From positions 1-7,744 of the forward strand of contig WRKN01000115.1 of assembly GCA_009778055.1 (NCBI GenBank): DNA of 7,744 nucleotides. Reading direction: 5' to 3'. This document shows, in pieces, positions 1 through 7,744 of this stretch. Positions within the stretch are counted from its first letter, which is position 1. Each line of letters opens with the position of its first letter. Made by a program: the position numbers and the translations under genes. The notes beneath the pieces were generated by a model. It was not told the DNA's origin. It ran no database searches and was given only the letters and a program-made list of their open reading frames with translations. The DNA comes from Synergistaceae bacterium (GTDB taxonomy: Bacteria; Synergistota; Synergistia; Synergistales; Aminobacteriaceae).

Positions 1-2687
1 AGTGAAATTTCCTCGCTTCTGCCCCATTCCATGTCGAAACCGCCGGACAAAGTAAGCCCGGCCAAGGCGTCCTTTATGCCGTGGCCCGCTTCTTTGAGGT
101 TTTGGAGCGCCTGATACAGCGTCTTGCGCGAGACGGATACGTTGGATGCCGCGCGGCGCGTGTCGGACAGGGCTACGTCCTCGCGCGACAGCTCCCCGTA
201 CAAAAGGTCGCAGTAGTCTTCCCTCATCCGGTTTTCCCACCAGGAAAGATGGTCGTTCAGAAAGCGCAGCCTTTCCGCTATCAATTCCTTGGCGCCTTCA
301 ATCATCTTACTTTTATCGACTTTCTGCTGTAAGGAAACGGAGTAGCCGGGCCAGAACTCCAGTGACTCGAACCAGCCCCTGACGCGCACTTCTCTGGTTT
401 CGTTGACTACGTACCGGTAGAACGCCGGCAGCTCGCTTGTCACTGAGATGGTTCCGACAGCCCTGTCGTCCGAAGAAATGCCGTGTTTGCGCAGTATGTC
501 GCGGCAGGAACGGCGCGCCCTGTCCATCCTGTTCGTCATCTGCCCCACGAGTTCCGTCCAGCCCTCGCCCCAGCGTTCGTAGCGTTCCTTTATCACTTTT
601 ACGGTATTGGCGCTCTCTATTTCTTTTTTAAGGCGTTTCAAATGGTATTCCGGCTCCAGCAGACGCCGCCATTCGTTGCGTACCGCGGATATCTCGGCGT
701 TGGCCCAGCGCTGGGCGTCGCGCAGTTCCCTCACTTTGCCCAGGCGCGAGGACTCCTCCGCTTTGGCCTTATCCGTGGACAGCATACCTATTGCCAGTTC
801 AACGTCGGACGCCGCCCTGGAAAGCAAAACCAGGGCGCGCCTGGCCCGAGTCTCGAACTTGTACCGGTTCAGATTGGAACGGCAGGACTCAAGCTGACCG
901 ATGAGGACGCCGAAGTTCGAGGCGTTCCACGCCTCGGATCTCCTGTCGTAAAAGTGGGCCGCGGCCAGCTTCGAGGACACGGCTATGACGGATGACCGCC
1001 TGAGGTAGGAGTCCTCGGGGAAATTGTTGTCTATGTCCTGATAAAGCTCGTTTACGTAGGAGGAAAGTTTCTGCCTGCGCGACAGCACGATTCTGCCCCC
1101 CTCCATGTCGTCCTGTTCCAAATCTATCTGGGAGAGGAGAAAAATCACCCTCTGATCATGTTCGAGGGCTGTTTCCAGCAGTTCGAGATCCGCCGTTTTG
1201 AAGCGGTTTCTTATTGACGTGACGTAAAGCACGATGTCCAGGTTGGGCAGCAGGCGGCGCAGCACCAGTTCCGAGTGCTCGGGGAAGTAATAGGCGTCCA
1301 GGCCGGGAGTGTCCACCAGCACCAGCCCTTCGGGAAGCGCCGCGCCCGGGCTGGTCCACTCCAGAAAGGCCACGTTCTGCTCGTTTTCGGGGTTAAGCCG
1401 CTCGGAGGTAACGCTTTCCATCCAGGCGGCGGTGAGCTGCGCCCCGGAAACGCTTCTTCGTTCATCATCCTTCGATATCACGGCGACGGCTCTTTCCTTG
1501 CCTTTGCGGCACCGTATCACCAGGTTGGTGGTCGCGCGGGTTTCCTCCGGCAGCAGCTTCTCCCCCATCATGGCGTTTATGAAGGCGGATTTTCCGCTGC
1601 TGGTGATTCCCACGACTCCGACTTCCAGCTCCGCGCCCCCGGCGGATTGCACCAGGTTTTCCAACTGCGCGGCGCGGGTCGGGAAGAGCGCGGCCGCGGA
1701 AGAAAATGCCTGAAACGCCTTTTGCAGGCGCGTCTCAAGCACCAGGTTGAGGTTCGCGCCGCCCGGTTCCGCGTCCGTTTCATAAATTGGAACCTGGGAC
1801 TCTTCCGTTTCACGGGTCAGGACGTATTTACCGAGCAGACGCTTAAGGCGCTCCATGTCCGACCGAGTTTCCTCCATTTCGGTCATGTCGCGCGCCATTC
1901 CCACATATCCGTCCCCGCCGCCCAATGAAACGGTTCCGGCCTCCGCCAGCAAGGCTCTCGTTCTTCCGTGAGCGTCGTAGTAACTCCGTTCGTCCTCACC
2001 GGCAAGGGCCGCCGCCCAATCCGCCAGATCCGGGTTATACGCCAGCGCGTTTGAAAAAGCCTCGTTGCAGACAAGCAAGCGCCCGTCCGAATCCCGGTGG
2101 AACAAAAGGTCGGGTGTCGCGTCAATCATGCGGGTCATGAGGCGCGCGCGCTTTTCCAGTTTTTCTTTCTTCAGCGCTTGCTGGGAAAGTCTGGCGGCGA
2201 GATGCGCGTTTTCGCTCTTCAATACGGATAATTCGCCTTCGAGCGCCCGCAGGCGGTCGAGCGTCTCCGGAGCGTCGCGTTCCTGAACGGAGATTTCCGT
2301 CTCCACAGCTATGAGGCGCTTTATTTTCTTTTTTTTGTCGCGGATACACACGGCGTTCACGCGGAAAAGACGGTATACCCCGTCGCCGCAGTAAAGTTTG
2401 CGTTCCAGGCTGAAGGCGTTTTCAGTCCCCTCGAATACGCGGCTGTGAAACTCAAGGTTTTTTACGTAGTCGTCGGGGTGATATAGTTCAAGCCACTGCT
2501 CCAGGGTGCGGGGGAGGGTTTCAGGCGTCAGGCGCAGGCTTTGTATGAGCGGCAGGGAACAATATATCTCCCCCGTCCCGAAGTTTACGTCGAGAACGCA
2601 GTCAAGCGTATACAGCGAATACGCTTGCCAGACATATTCGCTTCGAGAAGGAATTTTCGTAAATTTCGTTTTAACGGCGTCGCTCAT
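1..2687 (-). CDS. PAS-PAS-coiled-coil-dynamin-type GTPase, 3' end beyond the window
   Basis: The minus frame is open from ATG at 2687 down to base 1 (895 codons plus two bases, hand-translated, no stop), so the C-terminus is missing. An AAAGG Shine-Dalgarno lies 8 nt upstream of the ATG. Residues about 31-132 resemble a PAS_3 fold (WLELYHPDDY at 65-74, then a GDGVYRLF strand). Residues 138-185 are a Leu/Glu/Lys-rich coiled coil. Residues 187-285 look like a second, shorter PAS (IDATPDLLF, DGRLLVCNEAF). A dynamin-like G domain follows: P-loop GITSSGKS 360-367, switch threonine in RATTNL 384-389, DTPG 459-462, a G4-position SQID 519-522 and a possible G5 VSSK 570-573. Residues 600 onward are long, charged and helical, like a dynamin stalk. 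No membrane segment is visible. Bacterial dynamin-like proteins bind and remodel membranes in a GTP-dependent way. The PAS half suggests signal control, which is inferred. The ligand and role are unknown. The domain calls rest on motifs only; the GTPase is the surest part. Confidence 0.88.
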   Translation of the reverse strand, partial: MSDAVKTKFTKIPSRSEYVWQAYSLYTLDCVLDVNFGTGEIYCSLPLIQSLRLTPETLPRTLEQWLELYHPDDYVKNLEFHSRVFEGTENAFSLERKLYCGDGVYRLFRVNAVCIRDKKKKIKRLIAVETEISVQERDAPETLDRLRALEGELSVLKSENAHLAARLSQQALKKEKLEKRARLMTRMIDATPDLLFHRDSDGRLLVCNEAFSNALAYNPDLADWAAALAGEDERSYYDAHGRTRALLAEAGTVSLGGGDGYVGMARDMTEMEETRSDMERLKRLLGKYVLTRETEESQVPIYETDAEPGGANLNLVLETRLQKAFQAFSSAAALFPTRAAQLENLVQSAGGAELEVGVVGITSSGKSAFINAMMGEKLLPEETRATTNLVIRCRKGKERAVAVISKDDERRSVSGAQLTAAWMESVTSERLNPENEQNVAFLEWTSPGAALPEGLVLVDTPGLDAYYFPEHSELVLRRLLPNLDIVLYVTSIRNRFKTADLELLETALEHDQRVIFLLSQIDLEQDDMEGGRIVLSRRQKLSSYVNELYQDIDNNFPEDSYLRRSSVIAVSSKLAAAHFYDRRSEAWNASNFGVLIGQLESCRSNLNRYKFETRARRALVLLSRAASDVELAIGMLSTDKAKAEESSRLGKVRELRDAQRWANAEISAVRNEWRRLLEPEYHLKRLKKEIESANTVKVIKERYERWGEGWTELVGQMTNRMDRARRSCRDILRKHGISSDDRAVGTISVTSELPAFYRYVVNETREVRVRGWFESLEFWPGYSVSLQQKVDKSKMIEGAKELIAERLRFLNDHLSWWENRMREDYCDLLYGELSREDVALSDTRRAASNVSVSRKTLYQALQNLKEAGHGIKDALAGLTLSGGFDMEWGRSEEIS

Positions 2688-2695
2688 CAGCTCAA

Positions 2696-2700
2696 CCTTT
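2696..2700 (-). promoter_or_regulatory. Ribosome binding site of the PAS-dynamin gene
   Basis: Read on the minus strand this is AAAGG, separated by 8 nt from the ATG at 2687. It supports that ATG as the start and shows that the gene has its own initiation signal despite lying only 38 bp behind the ABC ATPase gene. Confidence 0.6.
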
Positions 2701-2710
2701 CAAACCAGGA

Positions 2711-2725
2711 AGTATAAAAATTATA

Positions 2726-2727
<2 letters not shown>
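2711..2727. repeat. Perfect inverted repeat at the end of the ABC gene
   Basis: AGTATAA (2711-2717), a 3-base AAA centre and TTATACT (2721-2727) form a perfect 7-bp inverted repeat. It covers the first two bases of the ABC ATPase stop codon (as read on the plus strand) and sits 24 bp before the ATG of the PAS-dynamin gene. The minus strand also reads TATAAT at 2725-2720, but I see no fitting -35 box. It could be an operator or an internal promoter. The hairpin would be A/T-rich and weak and lacks a G/C stem with a U tract, so it is not a convincing terminator. Confidence 0.5.
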
Positions 2728-4300
<1,573 letters not shown>

Positions 4301-4407
4301 TCCCTCTCAGTATGCCGTTATTATAATGCGTAACTGACGTATAATTAGTTTTCCATATTTCCGAGGTTTGGAATACGACCGGCAATCCCTGGGGAGAGTG
4401 ATGTGAT
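4301..4407. promoter_or_regulatory. Divergent intergenic promoter region
   Basis: This 107-bp stretch separates the leftward ABC gene from the rightward lipid kinase gene and is visibly more A/T-rich than the genes. On the plus strand, TATAAT occurs at 4322-4327 and 4340-4345; on the minus strand TATAAT reads at 4325-4320. None has a recognisable -35 at 16-18 bp, so I cannot assign individual promoters. The 4340-4345 box would give a leader of about 55 nt to the lipid kinase. A short inverted repeat, TTCCA (4351-4355) and TGGAA (4369-4373), could be an operator but is short enough to be chance. The two transcription units very probably start here because no other non-coding DNA is available to them. 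Confidence 0.55.
4391..4398 (+). promoter_or_regulatory. Shine-Dalgarno that decides the lipid kinase start
   Basis: GGGGAGAG is the only strong ribosome binding site ahead of the lipid kinase. It lies 9 nt before ATT at 4408, in the kinase frame. It is also followed by GTG-ATG-TGA at 4398-4406, which is a dead end in another frame. In contrast the TTG at 4471 has only an AGG two bases upstream. The site therefore argues for initiation near 4408 at the ATT codon. Confidence 0.6.
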
Positions 4408-5424
4408 ATTAGACATTTTTTCGTCATCAATCCACATTCGTTCCGCACATTAAACAGCCTGAGCCAGGTATTGACGGACTTGGAGAACTGTTTTTCAACC
4501 GGGCGCAGGGTGGAATATAAGATATACATATCGCGCTTCCCGCGCGACGCTGTTGCCGCCGTCCACCGCTATGCCGCCGGCGTTCCGCGTGGCGAGACCG
4601 TGCGCGTTTATGCCGTGGGCGGCGACGGAATTCTTTTCGACTGCCTGAACGGCATGATCGATTTTCCCAACGCGGAAATAACGAACGTGCCGTACGGAAA
4701 CGCCAGCGATTTTCTAAGGGCCTTCGGCGAAGACGCCAAGCCGGGTTTCCGGGATATCAGAAAGCTCTCCGAAGCGCCCGCGCGGCTCGTTGACGTTATG
4801 CACTGCGGCTCAAATTACGCGATAAACCACCTGGGCGTCGGATGGGAGGCGCAGGCTGTGCTCAACGCGCAGGCTGTCTTCCAGCGTTTCCGTTCAAAGT
4901 GGATCACGCCGTTTGTCCGCCATATATATACGGTTGGCGGATACTGCTCGTTTCTGAACGGCGAAGTGATGAACCAGAGATATCAGGCCCTGATTGACGG
5001 AGAGGATGTTTCCGGCCGCTACTGCAACATCAGAATAGCAAGCGGCCCGTGCGGCGGCGGCGCGATGGTGTTGAGCCCATACGCCAGGCCCGACGACGGG
5101 TTCCTGGACGTGATTTTCTCGAAGTCCGCCCCTCTTTTAGACGTGGTGAAATCCGCTATGGACTACACCAAGGGGCTTTTTGAAAAGTATGAAATATATT
5201 TCAGGAGGCAGTGCAAAAAAATAGAGATTAGAAGCGACGTGCCGATTCGCGTGCATATGGACGGCGAAGCGTTCTACACCGAAGAACTCAAAGTGGAGAT
5301 AATGCCCCGCCAGGTAAAATTTTTCGCGCCGGAAGGCGCGGATTTCGCGGATTACTCTCACAGGGCATATAAAAAACCCTGCGAAACGGGTCCCGTCGGG
5401 GCGGAAGATGAGGCGCGCCGGTGA
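4408..5424 (+). CDS. Diacylglycerol/lipid kinase family protein with probable ATT start
   Basis: From ATT at 4408 the product is 338 residues, the usual size for the bacterial DagK/YegS family, which phosphorylates diacylglycerol or related lipids with ATP at the membrane face. Family motifs: FFVINPH 4-10 (phosphate-binding strand), GGDG 71-74 followed by a FDCLNG helix (catalytic nucleotide site), PYGNASDF 95-102, GPCGGGAMVLSP 213-224, DDGFLDV 229-235 and MDGE 284-287. No membrane span is seen. The frame is open from 4402 (stop TGA at 4399-4401) and holds no ATG or GTG before 4471. Starting at TTG 4471 would give 317 residues and delete the INP motif. GGDGI replaces the usual GGDGT and PYGNAS the usual GTGN form, so the true lipid substrate is open. 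The stop TGA overlaps the next gene's GTG in a GTGA, pointing to coupled translation. Confidence 0.87.
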   Translation: MRHFFVINPHSFRTLNSLSQVLTDLENCFSTGRRVEYKIYISRFPRDAVAAVHRYAAGVPRGETVRVYAVGGDGILFDCLNGMIDFPNAEITNVPYGNASDFLRAFGEDAKPGFRDIRKLSEAPARLVDVMHCGSNYAINHLGVGWEAQAVLNAQAVFQRFRSKWITPFVRHIYTVGGYCSFLNGEVMNQRYQALIDGEDVSGRYCNIRIASGPCGGGAMVLSPYARPDDGFLDVIFSKSAPLLDVVKSAMDYTKGLFEKYEIYFRRQCKKIEIRSDVPIRVHMDGEAFYTEELKVEIMPRQVKFFAPEGADFADYSHRAYKKPCETGPVGAEDEARR

Positions 5425-7571
5425 AAAAAAATATCCTAAGCATGAAGCTGCTGCTGTTCGCCTGGTTTATCGCCTTTACGGCCTACTGCGGCCTGCTGCT
5501 CATCCAAGGGATGTTCGCGGGCGGCGGCGTGAGGGCGGGGTTTATATCGCTGCTGGCGGGCGCTCTCCTGCTGGCGGTTTTTCTGACCCGCAGCGTCACC
5601 CAGAGGGAGAGCGGCGCGGAACGCGCGCTTATGGCGTTCTCGTCGCTTTTGAGCAGCACGCCTAACTTTATGGTGATAACCGCTTCGGACAATAAGGTGC
5701 GCTATATTTCCGAGCCTATGATAAAGTTCGCGGGTATTTCACGCCGGGAATTCGCCGTGGGGCGGCCGCTCCTCGACTTGTTCCGCGATAAGAAGCTGAA
5801 GCTGATGTTCGCGGATATCCTGGACACGGAATGTTTCGTCGAAACGGTCATGGAAATCGACACGGGAGGCGGGGGGCGGTACTTCAAAGTCGTGGCGGAC
5901 AGACTGACCGACGAGGCCGGGGGCATGTTCATAGATATATCCGACATAACGCCCGCGGTAGAGAGCCGGAACGCGGCCGAGGAAGCCAAGGCCAGGGCGG
6001 AGGAGGCTAATTCCGCGAAGTCCAGGTTTCTCGCCAACATGAGCCACGACCTGCGCACGCCGCTCAACGTCATAATGGGAATGAACGAGATGATAGGCAG
6101 GGCCGCCGGAGAACGTTCTTCGTCAGACGCGAACAAAGACATCGCCGAATGGAGCGACGAGATCGCGCACACGGCTGAGAGCCTGCTGAGTCTGGTGGAG
6201 TCGGTGCTCGACGTGTCGAATGCCGAGCAGGGCAGGCATGAACTCAACCCCTCCGAGTACGCCGCTTCGTCCCTGGTCCGGGATCTGGCCATAATCGGCA
6301 GGCAGGAGGCGCGCTCGCGCGGGCTGGAATTTCTTGTGAGCACGGCTCAGGTTCCCTCGAAGATGTACGGCGATTTCGAGCGGATACGAAGGATAGCGGC
6401 AAACCTGCTTGCCAACGCCGCGAATTACACGGAACGCGGAATCGTCGCGCTTGAAGTTTCGTTCGACGCGGAAAAATCGGAGCTTTGCCTCGTCGTCTCC
6501 GACACGGGAATAGGTATAAGAAAAGAGGACATCGGTTCGGTCTTCGAAAAATTTTCACGGGTGGACAACACTAAACCAGGCTCCGGGCTGGGGCTCACGA
6601 TCGCGGTGGAGCTGGCGCGGCTGATGGGCGGGGATATAACGGTGTCGAGCGTATGGGGCGAGGGCAGCGTCTTCAAGGTAATTCTCCCCCAGCGCGTCAT
6701 TGACTCCCCGCCGGCGCTGCGGCGCAAAACGGAGCGGGAAGAAGGAGAGGAGGATCATCACGCCTCTTTTATCGCGCCGGAGTGCCGGATACTGGCCGTT
6801 GACGACAGCCCCCCAAACCTGAACGTGACGCGGCTTCTCCTGGCCCGCACCCAAATGGAGGTGGACACGGCGGCAAGCGGAGAGGAATGTGTCGAAATCA
6901 TCGCGGCGGGAGGCCGTTATCACGCGATTCTCATGGACTACATGATGCCCGGAATGAACGGCGTCGAAACTCTCCTGCGCGTCAAAGAAAAAGTCGCCGG
7001 GTTCGCAACCCCGGCGATAATGTTAACAGCCGACGCCATAACGGACGCCCGGATATTTTTGGAGGCGGGTTTCGTAACATCCCTGACGAAACCTGTTTCG
7101 CCCGCCGCCCTCGAAAACGCGCTCCTGTCCGTCCTGCCGGGGGAGCTGGTGAGGCGTTCGGGCGTAGACGCGCGTATCCGCGAGGAAACGAGACTCGAAT
7201 ACATAAATCTCCTCGCGCCCTTCGGCGTCGATTTCAGCGAGGCGATGAAGTACGCGGAGGACGTGGGCATGTTTGTGGAACAGGCGCGGATTTTCATAGA
7301 AGGATACGAAGAATCCAGGGAGGAAATCGAGACCGCCGTCGAGTCGGAGGACTGGGCGTCGGCGCGCCGCAGGTGTCATTCGCTCAGGGGGCTGGCCGGT
7401 TACGTGGGCGCTTCCCCGCTGAGGGAAACCACCCTGAAAATACACAACGCCTTCCGCGCGCAGGACGCGGCTTGCGCGCGCGCGTTCGCGCCGGCCCTGC
7501 TGTTCGAGTGGAAACGCGCGCGCGACGGCCTGGAAGCCTTCGTAGGGCGGTACGGCGCAAAAGGTCTGTGA
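5421..7571 (+). CDS. Membrane PAS hybrid sensor histidine kinase with receiver and HPt domains
   Basis: The 716-residue product is a phosphorelay sensor. Two hydrophobic spans at about 9-31 and 39-56 flank a very short outside loop, so the signal is probably sensed in the membrane or by the cytoplasmic PAS (about 78-178). A short Ala/Glu helix leads into the kinase: H-box FLANMSHDLRTPLN with phospho-accepting H209, N-box NLLANAANYT 328-337, G1 DTGIGI 361-366, F-box FEKFSRVD 375-382, G2 GSGLGLTI 387-394. The receiver follows with acidic pair D461/D462, acceptor D506 in MDYMMPGMNG, T536 and K557. The C-terminus is an HPt domain with H653 in CHSLRGLAG. The likely relay is H209 to D506 to H653, then to an unlinked response regulator, as no DNA-binding output domain is present. 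The GTG start at 5421 overlaps the lipid kinase stop, with TGAGG 8 nt upstream; ATG at 5442 is a weaker alternative. All catalytic residues look intact. Confidence 0.93.
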   Translation: MKKNILSMKLLLFAWFIAFTAYCGLLLIQGMFAGGGVRAGFISLLAGALLLAVFLTRSVTQRESGAERALMAFSSLLSSTPNFMVITASDNKVRYISEPMIKFAGISRREFAVGRPLLDLFRDKKLKLMFADILDTECFVETVMEIDTGGGGRYFKVVADRLTDEAGGMFIDISDITPAVESRNAAEEAKARAEEANSAKSRFLANMSHDLRTPLNVIMGMNEMIGRAAGERSSSDANKDIAEWSDEIAHTAESLLSLVESVLDVSNAEQGRHELNPSEYAASSLVRDLAIIGRQEARSRGLEFLVSTAQVPSKMYGDFERIRRIAANLLANAANYTERGIVALEVSFDAEKSELCLVVSDTGIGIRKEDIGSVFEKFSRVDNTKPGSGLGLTIAVELARLMGGDITVSSVWGEGSVFKVILPQRVIDSPPALRRKTEREEGEEDHHASFIAPECRILAVDDSPPNLNVTRLLLARTQMEVDTAASGEECVEIIAAGGRYHAILMDYMMPGMNGVETLLRVKEKVAGFATPAIMLTADAITDARIFLEAGFVTSLTKPVSPAALENALLSVLPGELVRRSGVDARIREETRLEYINLLAPFGVDFSEAMKYAEDVGMFVEQARIFIEGYEESREEIETAVESEDWASARRRCHSLRGLAGYVGASPLRETTLKIHNAFRAQDAACARAFAPALLFEWKRARDGLEAFVGRYGAKGL

Positions 7572-7604
7572 AAAAGCGGATTACACTTTTGACAAGCCAT
7601 CTTT

Positions 7605-7610
7605 TATAAT
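7605..7610 (+). promoter_or_regulatory. -10 box candidate for clpB
   Basis: TATAAT matches the housekeeping consensus perfectly and would start transcription near 7617, leaving a leader of about 36 nt. The hexamers 16-18 bp upstream (7581-7588) are poor -35 matches. Confidence 0.5.
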
Positions 7611-7611
7611 T

Positions 7612-7628
7612 GGTCACCATTGGTCAAA
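7612..7628 (+). promoter_or_regulatory. CtsR-like tandem heptad operator
   Basis: GGTCACC (7612-7618), a 3-base ATT spacer and GGTCAAA (7622-7628) match the known CtsR operator form, two direct RGTCAAA heptads 3 bases apart, at 12 of 14 heptad positions. The site begins directly after the -10 box, so a bound repressor would block the start of transcription. CtsR controls clp genes in Bacillota, and the next gene here is clpB, which supports the call. The spacer is not the usual NAN. No ctsR gene lies in the window. Confidence 0.6.
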
Positions 7629-7641
7629 AATCACTGATTAT

Positions 7642-7646
7642 GGAGG
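7642..7646 (+). promoter_or_regulatory. Ribosome binding site of clpB
   Basis: GGAGG stands 6 nt before ATG at 7653. It selects this ATG over the one at 7648, which is out of frame and nearly touches the site. Confidence 0.8.
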
Positions 7647-7652
7647 CATGTC

Positions 7653-7744
7653 ATGGATTTCAATAAATTGACGCGCAAGAGTCAGGAGGCTTTATCCGAG
7701 GCGCAGGGGCTGGCCGTGTCGTACAAAAATCAGGAAGTGGACGC
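7653..7744 (+). CDS. clpB: ClpB disaggregase chaperone, N-terminal fragment cut by the window edge
   Basis: Thirty codons are present. The sequence begins MDFNKLTRKSQEALSEAQ and continues LAVSYKNQEVD, which is the first Clp N-domain repeat of ClpB (family form: NKLTxKSQEAL, then AQ.LA...NQEI/V). ClpB is a cytoplasmic hexameric AAA+ ATPase that pulls proteins out of aggregates with DnaK. ClpC also starts with a Clp N-domain, but its first helix reads differently (typically FTERAR), so ClpB fits better. The AAA+ modules lie beyond the right edge and cannot be checked. A strong GGAGG and a CtsR-like operator precede it, which agrees with heat or protein-stress control. Confidence 0.88.
   Translation, partial: MDFNKLTRKSQEALSEAQGLAVSYKNQEVD

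Larger units (their letters stand above)
7572..7652 (+). promoter_or_regulatory. clpB upstream region
   Basis: These 81 bp lie between the hybrid kinase stop and clpB. They hold a perfect TATAAT at 7605-7610, a TTGACA at 7589-7594 that is only 10 bp from it (too close to be its -35), the tandem GGTCA operator and a GGAGG at 7642-7646. I see no stem-loop with a T tract, so the hybrid kinase transcript may read into clpB. Confidence 0.6.

Noticed and set aside
1275..1928. 217-codon open frame on the plus strand
   Set aside because: It lies opposite the dynamin GTPase coding region, has no ribosome site, and its product is a low-complexity G/R/H-rich string, as expected of an antisense frame in high-G+C DNA.
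5702..6343. 213-codon open frame on the minus strand
   Set aside because: It is antisense to the PAS and kinase coding region; its Ser/Ala-rich product mirrors codon bias of the real gene.
7471..7490. Alternating GC run that could be taken for a repeat or Z-DNA site
   Set aside because: It encodes an ordinary Ala/Arg stretch of the HPt domain, and such runs are expected at this base composition.
7572..7604. Terminator after the hybrid kinase gene
   Set aside because: No G/C-rich stem followed by a T tract is present; the only T-run belongs to the promoter segment.
6887..7609. 240-codon plus-strand frame overlapping the end of the hybrid kinase
   Set aside because: It runs in another frame across intact receiver and HPt coding sequence and is Arg/Gly-rich without motifs. 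There is no sign of a frameshift in the kinase.
7612..7652. CIRCE (HrcA) element at clpB
   Set aside because: No TTAGCACTC-N9-GAGTGCTAA inverted repeat is present; the only repeat is the direct GGTCA pair.

Overview
The window looks like a piece of a bacterial chromosome of fairly high G+C (about 55-60% by eye). It carries five protein genes with almost no spare DNA between them. Two genes run leftward (a sensor-dynamin fusion and an ABC ATPase), and three run rightward (a lipid kinase, a hybrid histidine kinase and the first codons of clpB). There are no RNA genes, insertion sequences, CRISPR arrays or phage genes. The lineage cannot be fixed from the sequence alone. A BMP/NupO-type transporter ATPase, a lipid kinase with a PYGNxxDF motif, a Firmicutes-like ClpB N-terminus and a CtsR-like operator together suggest Bacillota or a related anaerobic group such as Synergistota. 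This placement is inference.

Layout. Bases 1-2687 (minus) hold the 5' 895 codons of one large open gene that continues beyond the left edge. Its product has two PAS-like domains, a coiled coil and then a dynamin-type GTPase. I translated this frame by hand and found no stop. Bases 2726-4300 (minus), 38 bp upstream of it, encode a complete two-NBD ABC ATPase of the nucleoside/BMP type, with no permease or binding-protein gene beside it in the window. Bases 4301-4407 are an AT-rich divergent promoter region. Bases 4408-5424 (plus) encode a diacylglycerol-kinase-family protein. Its conserved N-terminus can only be recovered if translation begins at an ATT codon at 4408; the first conventional start, TTG at 4471, removes the nucleotide-binding NP motif. 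A 4-base GTGA overlap leads into a membrane PAS-histidine kinase with receiver and HPt domains (5421-7571). After 81 bp, clpB starts at 7653 behind a TATAAT box and a tandem GGTCA repeat that resembles a CtsR operator.

How the genes may work together. The lipid kinase and hybrid kinase are translationally overlapped, so they are probably made together. The ABC ATPase and the PAS-dynamin gene are probably co-transcribed in the opposite direction from the same intergenic region. A lipid-modifying enzyme, a membrane sensor kinase and a sensor-controlled dynamin GTPase side by side suggest a membrane-state or stress circuit, but this is a hypothesis from gene order. The most unusual elements are the PAS-PAS-dynamin fusion, the probable ATT start codon and the clpB operator.
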